From Erginobacter sp964587835 (GTDB taxonomy: Bacteria > Auribacterota > Erginobacteria > Erginobacterales > Erginobacteraceae): a stretch of DNA of 64,000 nt. The translations under genes were made by a program, and so were the position numbers. The stretch spans positions 62,001 to 126,000 of the forward strand of contig CAZPMN010000002.1 in assembly GCA_964587835.1 (NCBI GenBank), in the 5' to 3' direction. This document shows positions 1 to 7,926 of this stretch, piece by piece. Each line of letters opens with the position of its first letter. Within the stretch, counting starts at the first letter, position 1. The notes under the pieces were generated by a model. That model made no database searches. It saw only the letters and a program-made list of their open reading frames with translations, and was not told where the DNA came from.

Positions 1-409
1 CGATCTGGAGTAGCCCGGCGCGGATATCGTACTCGCCCGGCTCGAAGTTGAGGGGTATCCCCAGCACAAACGGGCCCGCCTCCACAATCTGATTGACGTC
101 CCAGAGCCGGGTTTGATAATGGGGCGAGAAGTCGGCATTGAGAACAGTTTGATTCTGCCCCGGCGGGACCAGGTGGAAGAACACTTTCAGGTCCTCCTCC
201 AGGGGCTCGGTCACCTTGAAGAAGAGACTCCCCCGGACCAGTTCCCCCTGGGCGATCTCGGTCTGGAGGTTGAAACTGATAAAGGTCAGCCGGGGATCGC
301 CCTCCCTGACCTCCGTCCGGTGGGCGGCGAGCTTCTGACCGTAGAGGAGGGGCTGGATCAGCACCGGGAAAATAATGAGAGTCACGGCAAGAAATACGAG
401 CTTTTTCAT
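1..409 (-). CDS. Secreted protein of unknown function, 3' end cut by window
   Basis: The frame read from 409 down to the window edge is open for 136 codons. It begins MKKLVFLAVTLIIFPVLIQP, a typical signal peptide, and an AGAGGA ribosome site lies about 7 bases upstream of the ATG. The mature part is hydrophilic, with alternating beta-type segments such as LTFISFNLQTEIAQGELVRG, which suggests a beta-sandwich exported domain. I do not recognise the family. The gene is divergent from the motor-like cluster that starts at 924 and shares its 514-base upstream region. The C-terminus lies beyond the window, so length and any later domains are unknown. Confidence 0.7.
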   Translation of the reverse strand, partial: MKKLVFLAVTLIIFPVLIQPLLYGQKLAAHRTEVREGDPRLTFISFNLQTEIAQGELVRGSLFFKVTEPLEEDLKVFFHLVPPGQNQTVLNADFSPHYQTRLWDVNQIVEAGPFVLGIPLNFEPGEYDIRAGLLQI

Positions 410-923
410 CGCTGTATCCTCTAATTGCTAGCTAAGTTCTGGCCGGCGGCCGCTCCGATGGTCGGAGCGGGGGGCGTTACGGATCAGCTTACCAAATTTA
501 CTATATATCACAACCCGCCACCGATCGTTACGATTATTTGTCCTACCGTCCCGGGACCCCCCACCCCGAAAAGGGTGGAAGCAGCCGGCACGCCCGTACC
601 TGAGCTGGAAAGCAAGTGAAGAAACTTTTCCTTTCCCTGGCTATAGTCAAGGTGATAACCTGTAGTTTCCCATCGGCTCAAACGATGGGAGATCCGGTTA
701 ACATCCGGCGTCCCGAACAGCGGCCGGACATGGTGAAGATAACCGGTCTTCCCGGCAAAGTCAAAGCGCACCGGCCGGCGGCCAAAGTTATATTTGCCAG
801 ATAGACCGCAATTCATTACAGTAATCTTGCTGAAGATCAGAGCAAAGCGGTCCGGGGGAAGAGTTCTCCCGCTTCCAACTATTGATTCGCACAACCACCA
901 GAGCATCGGGGAGGTCGCGGGCA
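410..923. other. Non-coding divergent leader with three hairpins
   Basis: No convincing gene is seen here. Three inverted repeats stand out. At 451-469 there is an 8-base stem (CGCTCCGA/TCGGAGCG) with a 3-base loop. At 561-578 there is a 6-base stem (CCACCC/GGGTGG). At 668-690 there is a perfect 8-base stem (TCCCATCG/CGATGGGA) with a 7-base loop. None is followed by a T-run, so simple terminators are unlikely. The region must hold the promoters for the divergent genes at 409 and 924. No known riboswitch core was recognised. Confidence 0.5.
794..822 (+). promoter_or_regulatory. Candidate sigma-70 promoter of the motor-like cluster
   Basis: TTGCCA (794-799), a 17-base spacer and TACAGT (817-822) lie about 100 bases upstream of the first gene of the cluster, on the same strand. 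The fit to -35/-10 consensus is moderate, and it was found by eye only. Confidence 0.35.
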
Positions 924-1829
924 ATGCTGAAAACATCCTTCGCTTCGACAATCACAGTTCTCTCTCTATCCTGGTTCGTCCTCCTCCCCTCCCCGGCACC
1001 CGCCCAGACCGCGGAACTGGCCGACCGGGACGGGTTGGAGAGCGTCTGGAAGCGCTCGGGACGGACCACCGGGGTGATCGACTACCCCTTCAGCCCCCAG
1101 CCGGGCATCTACGGGGGGAAGACAGTCCGGGAGTGGGGGAACCGGGGCTATATCTTTGTCAATCCCCGCACCGATGAGTTCACCCGTCGCAGAACCCACC
1201 GCGAACTGGTCCGAGAAGAAGCCGCGGTCGAGGCCGAGGACTGCCGGGAGGTCCGGGAGGAACTTCTGGAAGAGGTCACCCGGGGGGAGCAGCTCCGCCA
1301 GGAGAAGGACCGCCTGGCGGCGGAACTGGAGAAGGCCAGGGATGTCGCCGGTGATCGCGCGTTGAAGATCGAGGCCTTGGAATTCCAGATCGAAGAGCTG
1401 GAACGCGCCCTCCTCGCCGAGGCCCGCAAGGGCGAGGGGGCGCTGCCCGGAGAGATTCCCGGACCGGGCGGTGAGGGCGCCGGGGAGACCATGACCTATA
1501 TGGTCCGGGAGGGCGACAGCCTCTGGAAGATCGCCGGCCGACCCGAAGTCTACAACGATCCCTACCGATGGCTCCTCCTCTATCACGCCAACCGCGACCA
1601 GATCTTCCTCCCCGACCTGATCTACCCGGGGATGGTCCTGCTGGTACCCCGTTACCCGGAACTGGAGGAGGAAAAACCGGCCGGAGAGATCGCTCCGACC
1701 GCGACCCCGGAAGCCGGAAAACCGGCCGCCCCGCCGGAGGAAGGACCGGAAATCACTCCGGAGACGGCGATGGAAACAGTCCCCAGCTCAGAACTGCCGA
1801 TCCCGGCTCCCGAATACGAGGAAGAGTAA
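924..1829 (+). CDS. Secreted coiled-coil LysM-domain protein
   Basis: This 301-residue protein probably binds peptidoglycan in the periplasm. The chosen ATG at 924 follows GGGGAGG at 908-914 and starts a signal peptide ending near PAPAQT. Residues of about 90-175 are rich in E, R and L in heptads, a likely coiled coil. A LysM domain follows at about 192-245 (MVREGDSLWKIAG through the final LVP). The tail is rich in Pro, Glu and Ala. The stop is directly followed by the ATG of the FliF-FliG hybrid, so the two are co-transcribed. Its place as first gene suggests it anchors or aligns the motor-like complex to the cell wall; that role is inference. An upstream in-frame ATG at 882 would give a poor N-terminus without the signal sequence at its start. 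Confidence 0.8.
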   Translation: MLKTSFASTITVLSLSWFVLLPSPAPAQTAELADRDGLESVWKRSGRTTGVIDYPFSPQPGIYGGKTVREWGNRGYIFVNPRTDEFTRRRTHRELVREEAAVEAEDCREVREELLEEVTRGEQLRQEKDRLAAELEKARDVAGDRALKIEALEFQIEELERALLAEARKGEGALPGEIPGPGGEGAGETMTYMVREGDSLWKIAGRPEVYNDPYRWLLLYHANRDQIFLPDLIYPGMVLLVPRYPELEEEKPAGEIAPTATPEAGKPAAPPEEGPEITPETAMETVPSSELPIPAPEYEEE

Positions 1830-3908
1830 ATGGCCCGAATGATTCTCTTCAGCCGCGCGAGCCGAGTCCTTATTTCGGCGGTGGTGGCCTCTTTGCTCCT
1901 GTCCCCGGTAGCCCCGGGGCAGACCATCCAGCGGGGAGACGCCGCCCAGATCGCCGCCAATCTGGAGGCATCCCTGCAATCCAAGCTCGACACCATGATC
2001 GGCCCCCGCCGGTCCATTGTTTCCGTCGAGGTCACCCTTTCCGACCAGGACACCGGGGCCGCTCCGGACTCGGTCCGGGTTCTCCGGCGGATACCCGGGG
2101 TCACGGTCGAGCAGGCGGGCTCAGAGTTGCCGCGGGCGGGCGGGAGAGGCCTCATCTCCAGCATCCATATCACTGTCGAGGCCGACGAGAATCTCCCCCC
2201 CAAAGACCTGGGCACGGCGGAGGAGCCAGGCCGGATCCAGGAATCCGTCGCCAGCTGGGCCCGGATCAACTCCGCCCGCGGGGATACGGTCCGGGTGATC
2301 CCCAAAGAGTGGAGTGATTTCGCCCCTCCCTCCGCCAGTCAGCAGAACTATCTCCTCTACTCCATCCTCGCCCTGGTCGCGCTGCTGATCCTGATCGCCG
2401 CTATTTACTTTCCGATGCGGAAGGTCAAGGCAGGAGGGGCGGCGGGCGAAGGCGGGGTAGTGGTCGGCGGCGGGATGAAACTTTCGGACGAGGAGAGAAA
2501 ACAGCGGCGGGCGGAACTGGAGGAACTGAAAAAGGCCCTCTCGGGCATCTCCAGCGACACCCGGGAGGCAACCCTGTCGGGGATCAAGGAACTGATGGAG
2601 ATTCAGGTCGGCTCCGGGGGAGGCAACGTCGCGTCCGGGATCCTCGAGGAAATCCGCGATCTTTTAAGCAATCCCAACCAGGAGTCCGACGCGGTGCTCA
2701 CCGAGATGAGAGACACCCTCTCCGATCTCCTCGACGAAGAGAGACGCCGGGGAGGAGGGGGGGGAGGCAGCGGAGGAGGTGGGGCCGCTCCCGGGGCCCC
2801 GGCGGCCCCGGCCGGCGCGGCGGCGGGAATGGCCCAGGGCGGTGGGATGGGCGGAGGGGAGGTCATCCAGGTACTGGGCAACCTGGAGGAACTGATGACC
2901 CAGCAGCTGGAGCGTGCGCCCAGCCTGGTCGAACAACCGTTCAAATACATCAAGTCCACCGAACCTTCGGATATCATCCTCCTGATCGAGGACGAGGAAC
3001 CGAAGCTCGCCGCGGCGGTGCTCTCCCAGCTTGACCCCCAGACCTCGGCCGCGGTCTTTGAGGCTCTCGATGAGGACAAGCAGTTTGAGATGGCCCGGGC
3101 GATGACCCAGCTGACCGAAGAAGAGGACATGGCCGACGAGATCAAGGATTTCCTGGAAAGGAAACTCAAGATTGTCCGGCTGCGCAAGGATTACAAACCG
3201 GTCACCGGGGTCCGGGTGCTGGCCGATATGCTCTCCTCCAGCCGCTACGCGGTGGCCAAGATTATGCTGGAAAAGATGGAGTCGAAGAACCCGGCCATGG
3301 CCGCCGAGGTGAGAAAGCGGATGTTCCTCTTCGAGGACATCAAGACCCTGGAGGATAAGGACGTGGAGATCCTGATCCACAATCTGACCATGGAAGTCCT
3401 GGCTGGTGCCCTGGTGGACGCCGACGAAGAGATCAAGGCCAAGTTCGTCAAGAATATGACCGACCGGGGACGGGAACGGCTGGAAGAAGATATGGCCACG
3501 GTCAAGAAGGTGCAGATCGAAGAAGAGGGGAAGGAGCTTCCTTTCAACGGGGCGATGAAGTCAGTCGATCAGTCGATCATCGACGAAATCTTCCGGACCA
3601 TGGACCGGACCACCCTGAAGCTGGCGCTGAAGGGAACTTCCGAGGAGGTTCAGGAGAAGTTCTTCAGCGGACTGACCGAGCGGGCGGCGGCGATGCTCAA
3701 GGAAGACCTGGCGGTGATGGGAGCCATCCCCCTCTCCCGGTCGCTCGAGGCCCAGGAGGAGATTATGGAGGTGCTGCGCAAGCTGGGAAGCAAGAGCCTC
3801 TCCGCCCAGCACGAGGTGATCGCGGTCACCCGGAAGCTCGCCCATGACGGGTTGATCACGGTTCCGCACTTCCAGGATCAGCCGAAAGAGAAATCGGAAC
3901 AGAAATGA
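1830..3908 (+). CDS. FliF-FliG hybrid: MS-ring-like domain, membrane helix and rotor domains in one chain
   Basis: The protein has 692 residues. Order: signal peptide (1-31); a periplasmic part (about 35-165) resembling the last ring-building motif of FliF, with LEASLQSKLDTMIGP and the RGDTVRVIP ending; one membrane helix (about 174-194); a charged linker; a Gly/Ala-rich stretch (about 307-345); a FliG middle-like domain (about 369-445, PFKYIKSTEPSDIILLIEDE); a FliG C-terminal domain (from about 460, with KRMFLFEDI); and a second copy of the torque-helix half (from about 575, TERAAAMLKED). Both copies keep the Arg and the acidic pair of the FliG torque helix. In flagella, FliF forms the MS ring and FliG the rotor face touched by MotA. 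Here they are one polypeptide, and the first FliF ring-building motifs and the N-terminal FliF helix are missing. It starts right after the LysM gene's stop and overlaps flbD by ATGA. The FliG part is clear; the FliF part rests on pattern similarity. Confidence 0.82.
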   Translation: MARMILFSRASRVLISAVVASLLLSPVAPGQTIQRGDAAQIAANLEASLQSKLDTMIGPRRSIVSVEVTLSDQDTGAAPDSVRVLRRIPGVTVEQAGSELPRAGGRGLISSIHITVEADENLPPKDLGTAEEPGRIQESVASWARINSARGDTVRVIPKEWSDFAPPSASQQNYLLYSILALVALLILIAAIYFPMRKVKAGGAAGEGGVVVGGGMKLSDEERKQRRAELEELKKALSGISSDTREATLSGIKELMEIQVGSGGGNVASGILEEIRDLLSNPNQESDAVLTEMRDTLSDLLDEERRRGGGGGGSGGGGAAPGAPAAPAGAAAGMAQGGGMGGGEVIQVLGNLEELMTQQLERAPSLVEQPFKYIKSTEPSDIILLIEDEEPKLAAAVLSQLDPQTSAAVFEALDEDKQFEMARAMTQLTEEEDMADEIKDFLERKLKIVRLRKDYKPVTGVRVLADMLSSSRYAVAKIMLEKMESKNPAMAAEVRKRMFLFEDIKTLEDKDVEILIHNLTMEVLAGALVDADEEIKAKFVKNMTDRGRERLEEDMATVKKVQIEEEGKELPFNGAMKSVDQSIIDEIFRTMDRTTLKLALKGTSEEVQEKFFSGLTERAAAMLKEDLAVMGAIPLSRSLEAQEEIMEVLRKLGSKSLSAQHEVIAVTRKLAHDGLITVPHFQDQPKEKSEQK

Positions 3909-4111
3909 TCAAGCTAACCAGGCTGAACGGGCAGGAGCTGGTCCTCAACGCCGAGATGATCGAGCGGATCGAGGCCAAGCCGGACACGATCATCTCCCTG
4001 ACCAGCGGGGAACAGTATATCGTTCGGGACCCGGTCGATGAGATCATCGGCAAGGTCACTGCCTATAAGCAGAAAATCAACATCCGCCAACCGGAAAGCG
4101 CTACAGGGTAA
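3905..4111 (+). CDS. flbD: FlbD family protein
   Basis: This 68-residue protein matches the small FlbD family closely: MIKLTRLNGQELVLNAEMIE at the start, then PDTIISLTSGEQYIV and an EEIIGK-like helix (VDEIIGKVTAYKQ). FlbD genes usually sit directly before motA in Gram-positive bacteria and spirochaetes; the biochemical role is poorly defined. The start overlaps the stop of the FliF-FliG hybrid by ATGA, and motA follows after 5 bases, so translation is probably coupled. Its presence links the cluster to true flagellar motor genes rather than to the ExbB/TolQ family. Confidence 0.88.
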   Translation: MIKLTRLNGQELVLNAEMIERIEAKPDTIISLTSGEQYIVRDPVDEIIGKVTAYKQKINIRQPESATG

Positions 4112-4116
4112 AAACT

Positions 4117-4869
4117 ATGCGACTCAGTACCATCATCGGTCTTCTCACCGGGGTCTTGGTCATCTTCCTCTCCATCTTTCTCCGCGGACCGGAGATGCTG
4201 GCCTACTTCATCAATGCCCCGTCGATGGTCATTGTCTTCGGGGGAACGGGGGCCGCCATCATGGTCAACTTCAGCTTTTCCCAGATCTTCAGCGGGCTCA
4301 AATCCTTCCGCTACACCCTGGTCGGATCAATGATGGATCCGGAAGCGGTCATCAACCTGATCGTGGAGATGGCGGTCAAGGCCCGGATGGAGGGGTTTAT
4401 GTCGATCCGCGACCTCTCGACCAAGGGCAAGTATCCCCTACTCGACATTGGAGTCGATCTGGTTGCCGATGGAACCGACCCCGGGATCACCCGGGGGATC
4501 ATGGAGACGGTCTCCGATTATCTCCAGATGAAGATCGGGGCCGACGAGCGGCTCTGGCGGGACGTCGGGGTTTATGCCCCGCTCTTCGGGATGGTGGGAA
4601 CCCTGATCGGCCTGATTATGCTCCTGCGGACCCTGACCGATCCCTCGACCATCGCCCCGAATATGTCGGTCGCCTTGATGACGACCTTTTATGGGATTCT
4701 CCTGGCCGGCCTGATCTGTATGCCGGTGGCGGGGAAGATCCGGGTCTACAACACCAACATGGCCCTGGCCCGGGAGATTATCATCGAGGGTATCGCCTCG
4801 ATCCAGGCCGGGGACAACTCCCAGATCGTCCAGGAAAAACTCCGGGCCTACCTGGCCGGACGGCAGTAA
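4117..4869 (+). CDS. motA: MotA-type stator channel subunit
   Basis: MotA forms the ring around MotB in the inner membrane and turns ion flow into torque on FliG. The 250-residue protein has two N-terminal helices (from LSTIIGLLTGVLVIFLSIFL), a long cytoplasmic loop and two C-terminal helices. The second pair carries the family core FGMVGTLIGLIMLL, a DPSTIAPNMSVALMTTFYG stretch and the MPVAGKI ending. Length and layout match the MotA/MotP branch of Gram-positive and spirochaete type. It lies 5 bases after flbD and 47 bases before motB. ExbB or TolQ would be shorter and lack the FlbD/MotB neighbours. Confidence 0.93.
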   Translation: MRLSTIIGLLTGVLVIFLSIFLRGPEMLAYFINAPSMVIVFGGTGAAIMVNFSFSQIFSGLKSFRYTLVGSMMDPEAVINLIVEMAVKARMEGFMSIRDLSTKGKYPLLDIGVDLVADGTDPGITRGIMETVSDYLQMKIGADERLWRDVGVYAPLFGMVGTLIGLIMLLRTLTDPSTIAPNMSVALMTTFYGILLAGLICMPVAGKIRVYNTNMALAREIIIEGIASIQAGDNSQIVQEKLRAYLAGRQ

Positions 4870-4916
4870 GCCGGCTGGAACCGGGACCCGGAAATATTTC
4901 CGGGAGGTGTCTGCAG

Positions 4917-5735
4917 ATGGGTTACTACGATACCGAACTCACCCCGCAGGTCGAGCACGAACGGATCGGCCCCGAGTGGGGCAGTGGCTCCATCGAGGGA
5001 GACTGGCCCCCCGACTGGATGACCACCTACTCGGATATGACCACCATCCTGATGACCTTCTTCGTCCTCTGGTACGCTCTGACCACTGCCGGGATTGACG
5101 AGAGCCTGATCAAGATGCGGGAAGAGGGAGACGAGGCGATCATCCGTTCCTCCGCCACCGAGGTTCTCCTTGATACCGTCACCGAGGACGAATACCGGCT
5201 GCTCAGCCAGTTCCAGCTCCTCCCCAAGCGGCAGCAGGAAACCGTCCTCTCCGAGATGGGTACCCTCCGCCTGAAGGCGGAGGAGGTGATGGAGTTTGTC
5301 CGGATGGGCCGGATGGAGGAGGACGTCGACCTCAAGGTCACCGCCGAGGATATCGTGATCATCCCCACCGCCCCCCTGATCTTCCGGAAGGGAGGGACGG
5401 AGATCCGGGAGTCTTTCTATCCGATCCTGGACAAGATCGCCTGGCTGATCGAGGAGACCGGCGCCCGGGTCCGGATCGAGGGACATACCGATTCCACCCC
5501 CATCCATCCCCACCGCCGGCAGAAGTTCCCCAGCAACTGGGAACTCTCCGCCGCCCGGGCGATCGCGGTCGCCAATTATTTCATCGAGGAGAACTCCATC
5601 CCCCCGGAGAAAATTTCCGCCGCCGCCTACGGCCCCTCCCGGCCCAAATATCCCGAAGATGATCCGGAACTGCGGGGACGGAACCGGCGGGTGGAGTTTC
5701 ATATCTATCTCGGCTCCGAGATGGCCCGCCGTTAA
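4917..5735 (+). CDS. motB: MotB-type stator subunit, first copy
   Basis: This 272-residue stator plug and cell-wall anchor pairs with MotA. The ATG at 4917 is preceded by GGGAGGTG. The single membrane helix follows PPDWMTTYSDMTTILMTFF; Asp40 in YSDM matches the ion-carrying Asp of MotB. The C-terminus holds an OmpA-like peptidoglycan-binding domain (about 165-265) with RIEGHTDSTPI, NWELSAARA and RGRNRRVEF. An open frame continues upstream through motA, but the strong ribosome site and the family start rule that out. A second MotB follows after 15 bases. Confidence 0.93.
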   Translation: MGYYDTELTPQVEHERIGPEWGSGSIEGDWPPDWMTTYSDMTTILMTFFVLWYALTTAGIDESLIKMREEGDEAIIRSSATEVLLDTVTEDEYRLLSQFQLLPKRQQETVLSEMGTLRLKAEEVMEFVRMGRMEEDVDLKVTAEDIVIIPTAPLIFRKGGTEIRESFYPILDKIAWLIEETGARVRIEGHTDSTPIHPHRRQKFPSNWELSAARAIAVANYFIEENSIPPEKISAAAYGPSRPKYPEDDPELRGRNRRVEFHIYLGSEMARR

Positions 5736-5750
5736 CCGCCGACCGGACCG

Positions 5751-6575
5751 ATGGCCTACCGAAAACCGAAAACCGAGGGCATCGGCACCAAGAGGGACTG
5801 GCCGCCGGACTGGATGACGACCTACTCCGATATGGCCACCCTGATGATGACCTTTTTTATCATCCTCTCCACCATGCTGGCCCTGAACATCGATATCACC
5901 TGGATCGCCGGCGAGCGTCTGATCACCCTGAGCGAACGGAGAGTGGAGGACGCCATTGATGTCGAGCTGACCCCGGAGGAGGAGGATCTGCTGGACAAGA
6001 TCCGGGAGTTGAAGGAACAGCAGATGCGGGAACTGGCCAAGATCGACGAGATGAGACAGATGGCCAAGGAGATCCAGCAGTATATCATCGACGCCAATCT
6101 GAGCCGCTTTGTCCGGGTCGACGTCAGCAAGTGGAAGCTGAGGATCATCCCCCTCGCCCCCTTTCTCTTCCGGCCCGCTTCCGCCGAACTGCGGCAGGAA
6201 GGAAAGGAGTTCCTCTCCCTGCTGGCCGGGATCTTCCTCCAGAGTCCGGAGGCCGAAGTCCGGATCGGGGGCCATACCGACAGCATCCCGATCAATACCC
6301 CCCGCTATCCTTCCAACTGGGAGCTGAGTTGCGCGCGAGCGACGGCGGTCATGCGCTACCTGACCGATGAGATGGGGGTCGATCGCGCCAATCTGAGCGC
6401 GATCGGCTACGGCCCCTACCAGCCGGTGGCCTCCAACGACGCCCCGGAGGGAAGAGCGATGAACCGGCGGGTGGAGATCGAGATCATTCAGCGCCCCGGA
6501 ACAGCAGCGGAGACCGGCGAAAGATCTTCCTCCACTCTATCAGCTGGCCCGGTTCCGACCGGGGAAAGGGACTGA
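5751..6575 (+). CDS. MotB-type stator subunit, second copy
   Basis: This 274-residue MotB paralogue has the same layout: PPDWMTTYSDMATLMMTFF with Asp27 as the ion-binding residue, a helical linker of about 90 residues, then an OmpA-like domain with RIGGHTDSIPI, NWELSCARA and MNRRVEIEI. No strong ribosome site is seen, so it may depend on coupling to the first motB. Outside the two signature regions it differs strongly from the first copy (short N-terminus, different linker), so it is an old duplication or a specialised partner. Only one MotA is present, so both may share it as a mixed plug. Its last 88 bases overlap a convergent small gene. Confidence 0.9.
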   Translation: MAYRKPKTEGIGTKRDWPPDWMTTYSDMATLMMTFFIILSTMLALNIDITWIAGERLITLSERRVEDAIDVELTPEEEDLLDKIRELKEQQMRELAKIDEMRQMAKEIQQYIIDANLSRFVRVDVSKWKLRIIPLAPFLFRPASAELRQEGKEFLSLLAGIFLQSPEAEVRIGGHTDSIPINTPRYPSNWELSCARATAVMRYLTDEMGVDRANLSAIGYGPYQPVASNDAPEGRAMNRRVEIEIIQRPGTAAETGERSSSTLSAGPVPTGERD

Positions 6576-6790
6576 GTGATCTGTCGGTGGTCCCGCCGGA
6601 CTCGGATCATTTTGCTGAACCCCCGTCCAAGCACCAATCCGATCAAGATCCCCACCACTGCCGCCAGGATCAGGATCGCCGTGGTTTTCTTCCGTGAGAT
6701 TCCCCTTCTCGCCGCGCTCGCTCTCCTTCCGGAGATCCGGGTCTTGACCCGAATCTTTTCTCCCGACTTGGAAGTCTTAAGAGCGTTCAC
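6488..6790 (-). CDS. Small single-helix membrane protein
   Basis: This 100-residue protein is basic at the start (about 35 residues with many K and R), then has one membrane helix (TTAILILAAVVGILIGLVLG) and a polar tail. It begins with GTG, overlapping the stop of the glycosyltransferase at 6787 by GTGA, which suggests translational coupling and is the main reason to believe it. Its 3' end runs 88 bases into the convergent second motB. I recognise no family. The tail coded opposite motB may be under little independent selection. Confidence 0.5.
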   Translation of the reverse strand: MNALKTSKSGEKIRVKTRISGRRASAARRGISRKKTTAILILAAVVGILIGLVLGRGFSKMIRVRRDHRQITQSLSPVGTGPADRVEEDLSPVSAAVPGR

Positions 6791-7917
6791 CGTTCACACC
6801 TCCCGGCCAGCCGCCGATAAAGGACCCCGTAGGCAGCAACCATTTTCTCCATGCTGTGCCCGGCGGCGACCGTTTCCGCCGCGGCCGTCCCCATGCTGCG
6901 CCCGAGGTCGGGACTGTCCAGCACCCGCTCGATCGCCGAAGCCAGCTGTTCGGCCTGACGGGGGGGAACGAGCAAGCCGTTCTGCCCGTCCCTGATCAGA
7001 TCCGGACATCCCCCCACCGCGGTTACCACCACCGGCCGGCGCAGGGCCATCGCCTCCAGCAGGGAGATCGGTAGACCCTCCCGAGTTGAACTGAGAACGA
7101 ACAGATCGGCCAGAGCGATGATCTTCACCGCCTCCGGGCGGGAACCGAGGAACCGAACCCGCTCCTCCAGTTTCATCCGCCGGACTCTCTCCTCTAATTC
7201 CCCGCGCAGTTCCCCCTCGCCGAGGAGGAGGAAATAGGCGTCGGGCCGATTGTGGATAACCCGGGCGGCGGCCTCGAGCAGATACCGATGTCCCTTCTTT
7301 TGGGTGAGCGCCGCCGCGGTCACCACGACCCTCCCCCCCGCCGGGATCCCCAGCTTCCGCTTCAGCTCTTCCGAATCGGAAGCGGGCCGGAGCCGGTCGG
7401 CATTCAGCCCGTTGACAATCACCTCGATCTTACCCGGATCGATCCGGCAGCACGAAACCAGAGAATCCCTCACCGGATCGGAGACAGCGACAATAACATC
7501 GGCCCGCAGCGAGAGCAGATGATCGAGGCCCCTCCGGACGGGGTTTTTCCACTCCGACATATTATGTTCCGACCTCAGCCACCGGACCCGGGGCCAGAGC
7601 AATGCCGCCGCGCCGCCCCAGAGGTGACTGGAGAAGAGGTGGGTATGGATCACGTTTACCCGCTGATCCCTGATCAGGCCTAGAAGCCGGCGAAAACCTT
7701 TCAGGTCAAGAAACGATCTCCGGCTCAGGATATGGACCGGGACCCCGATCGTTTCCAGCATCCGGGCCACCCCGCCGCCCCGCGTGAGGGTGGCGACCAG
7801 GAATTCAAACTTCCCGCGATCGGACCGCTGGATCAGGTCATAAACCACCATCTCCGCCCCTTCCCGGGGGAGACTGTCGATCAGGTGAAGGACGGTAATT
7901 TTTTCTTGGCTGGACAT
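6787..7917 (-). CDS. Glycosyltransferase, GT4 type
   Basis: This 376-residue GT-B enzyme probably adds a sugar to a lipid-linked glycan at the inner membrane. The N-terminal half starts ITVLHLIDSLPREGAEMVV. The C-terminal donor-binding half has SSTREGLPISLLEAMA and ENGLLVPP-like QNGLLVPPRQ, the E-x7-E pattern of retaining GT4 enzymes. The start was set at the ATG at 7917 (MSSQEKITV). An upstream ATG at 7974 would add residues coded by an intergenic repeat. It is the last large gene of a minus-strand glycan operon and is coupled to the small membrane protein downstream. Donor and acceptor cannot be told. Confidence 0.85.
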   Translation of the reverse strand: MSSQEKITVLHLIDSLPREGAEMVVYDLIQRSDRGKFEFLVATLTRGGGVARMLETIGVPVHILSRRSFLDLKGFRRLLGLIRDQRVNVIHTHLFSSHLWGGAAALLWPRVRWLRSEHNMSEWKNPVRRGLDHLLSLRADVIVAVSDPVRDSLVSCCRIDPGKIEVIVNGLNADRLRPASDSEELKRKLGIPAGGRVVVTAAALTQKKGHRYLLEAAARVIHNRPDAYFLLLGEGELRGELEERVRRMKLEERVRFLGSRPEAVKIIALADLFVLSSTREGLPISLLEAMALRRPVVVTAVGGCPDLIRDGQNGLLVPPRQAEQLASAIERVLDSPDLGRSMGTAAAETVAAGHSMEKMVAAYGVLYRRLAGRCER

Positions 7918-7926
7918 TGAGAAAAG

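Noticed and set aside
616..804. 62-codon plus-strand frame starting KKLFLSLAIV, looking like a signal peptide
   Set aside because: GTG start with no good ribosome site, crosses the perfect hairpin at 668-690, and has no family likeness; probably chance.
508..951. 147-codon open frame on the minus strand in the divergent leader
   Set aside because: No ribosome site, no domain, a composition like random high-GC sequence, and it overlaps the start of the LysM gene.
4038..4916. Upstream extension of the first motB frame through motA
   Set aside because: It is a shadow frame of motA; the MotB N-terminus and GGGAGG site fix the start at 4917.
4848..6275. 475-codon antisense frame opposite both motB genes
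   Set aside because: It mirrors GC-rich codon structure of real genes; no motif and a Gly/Asp/Leu-biased composition.
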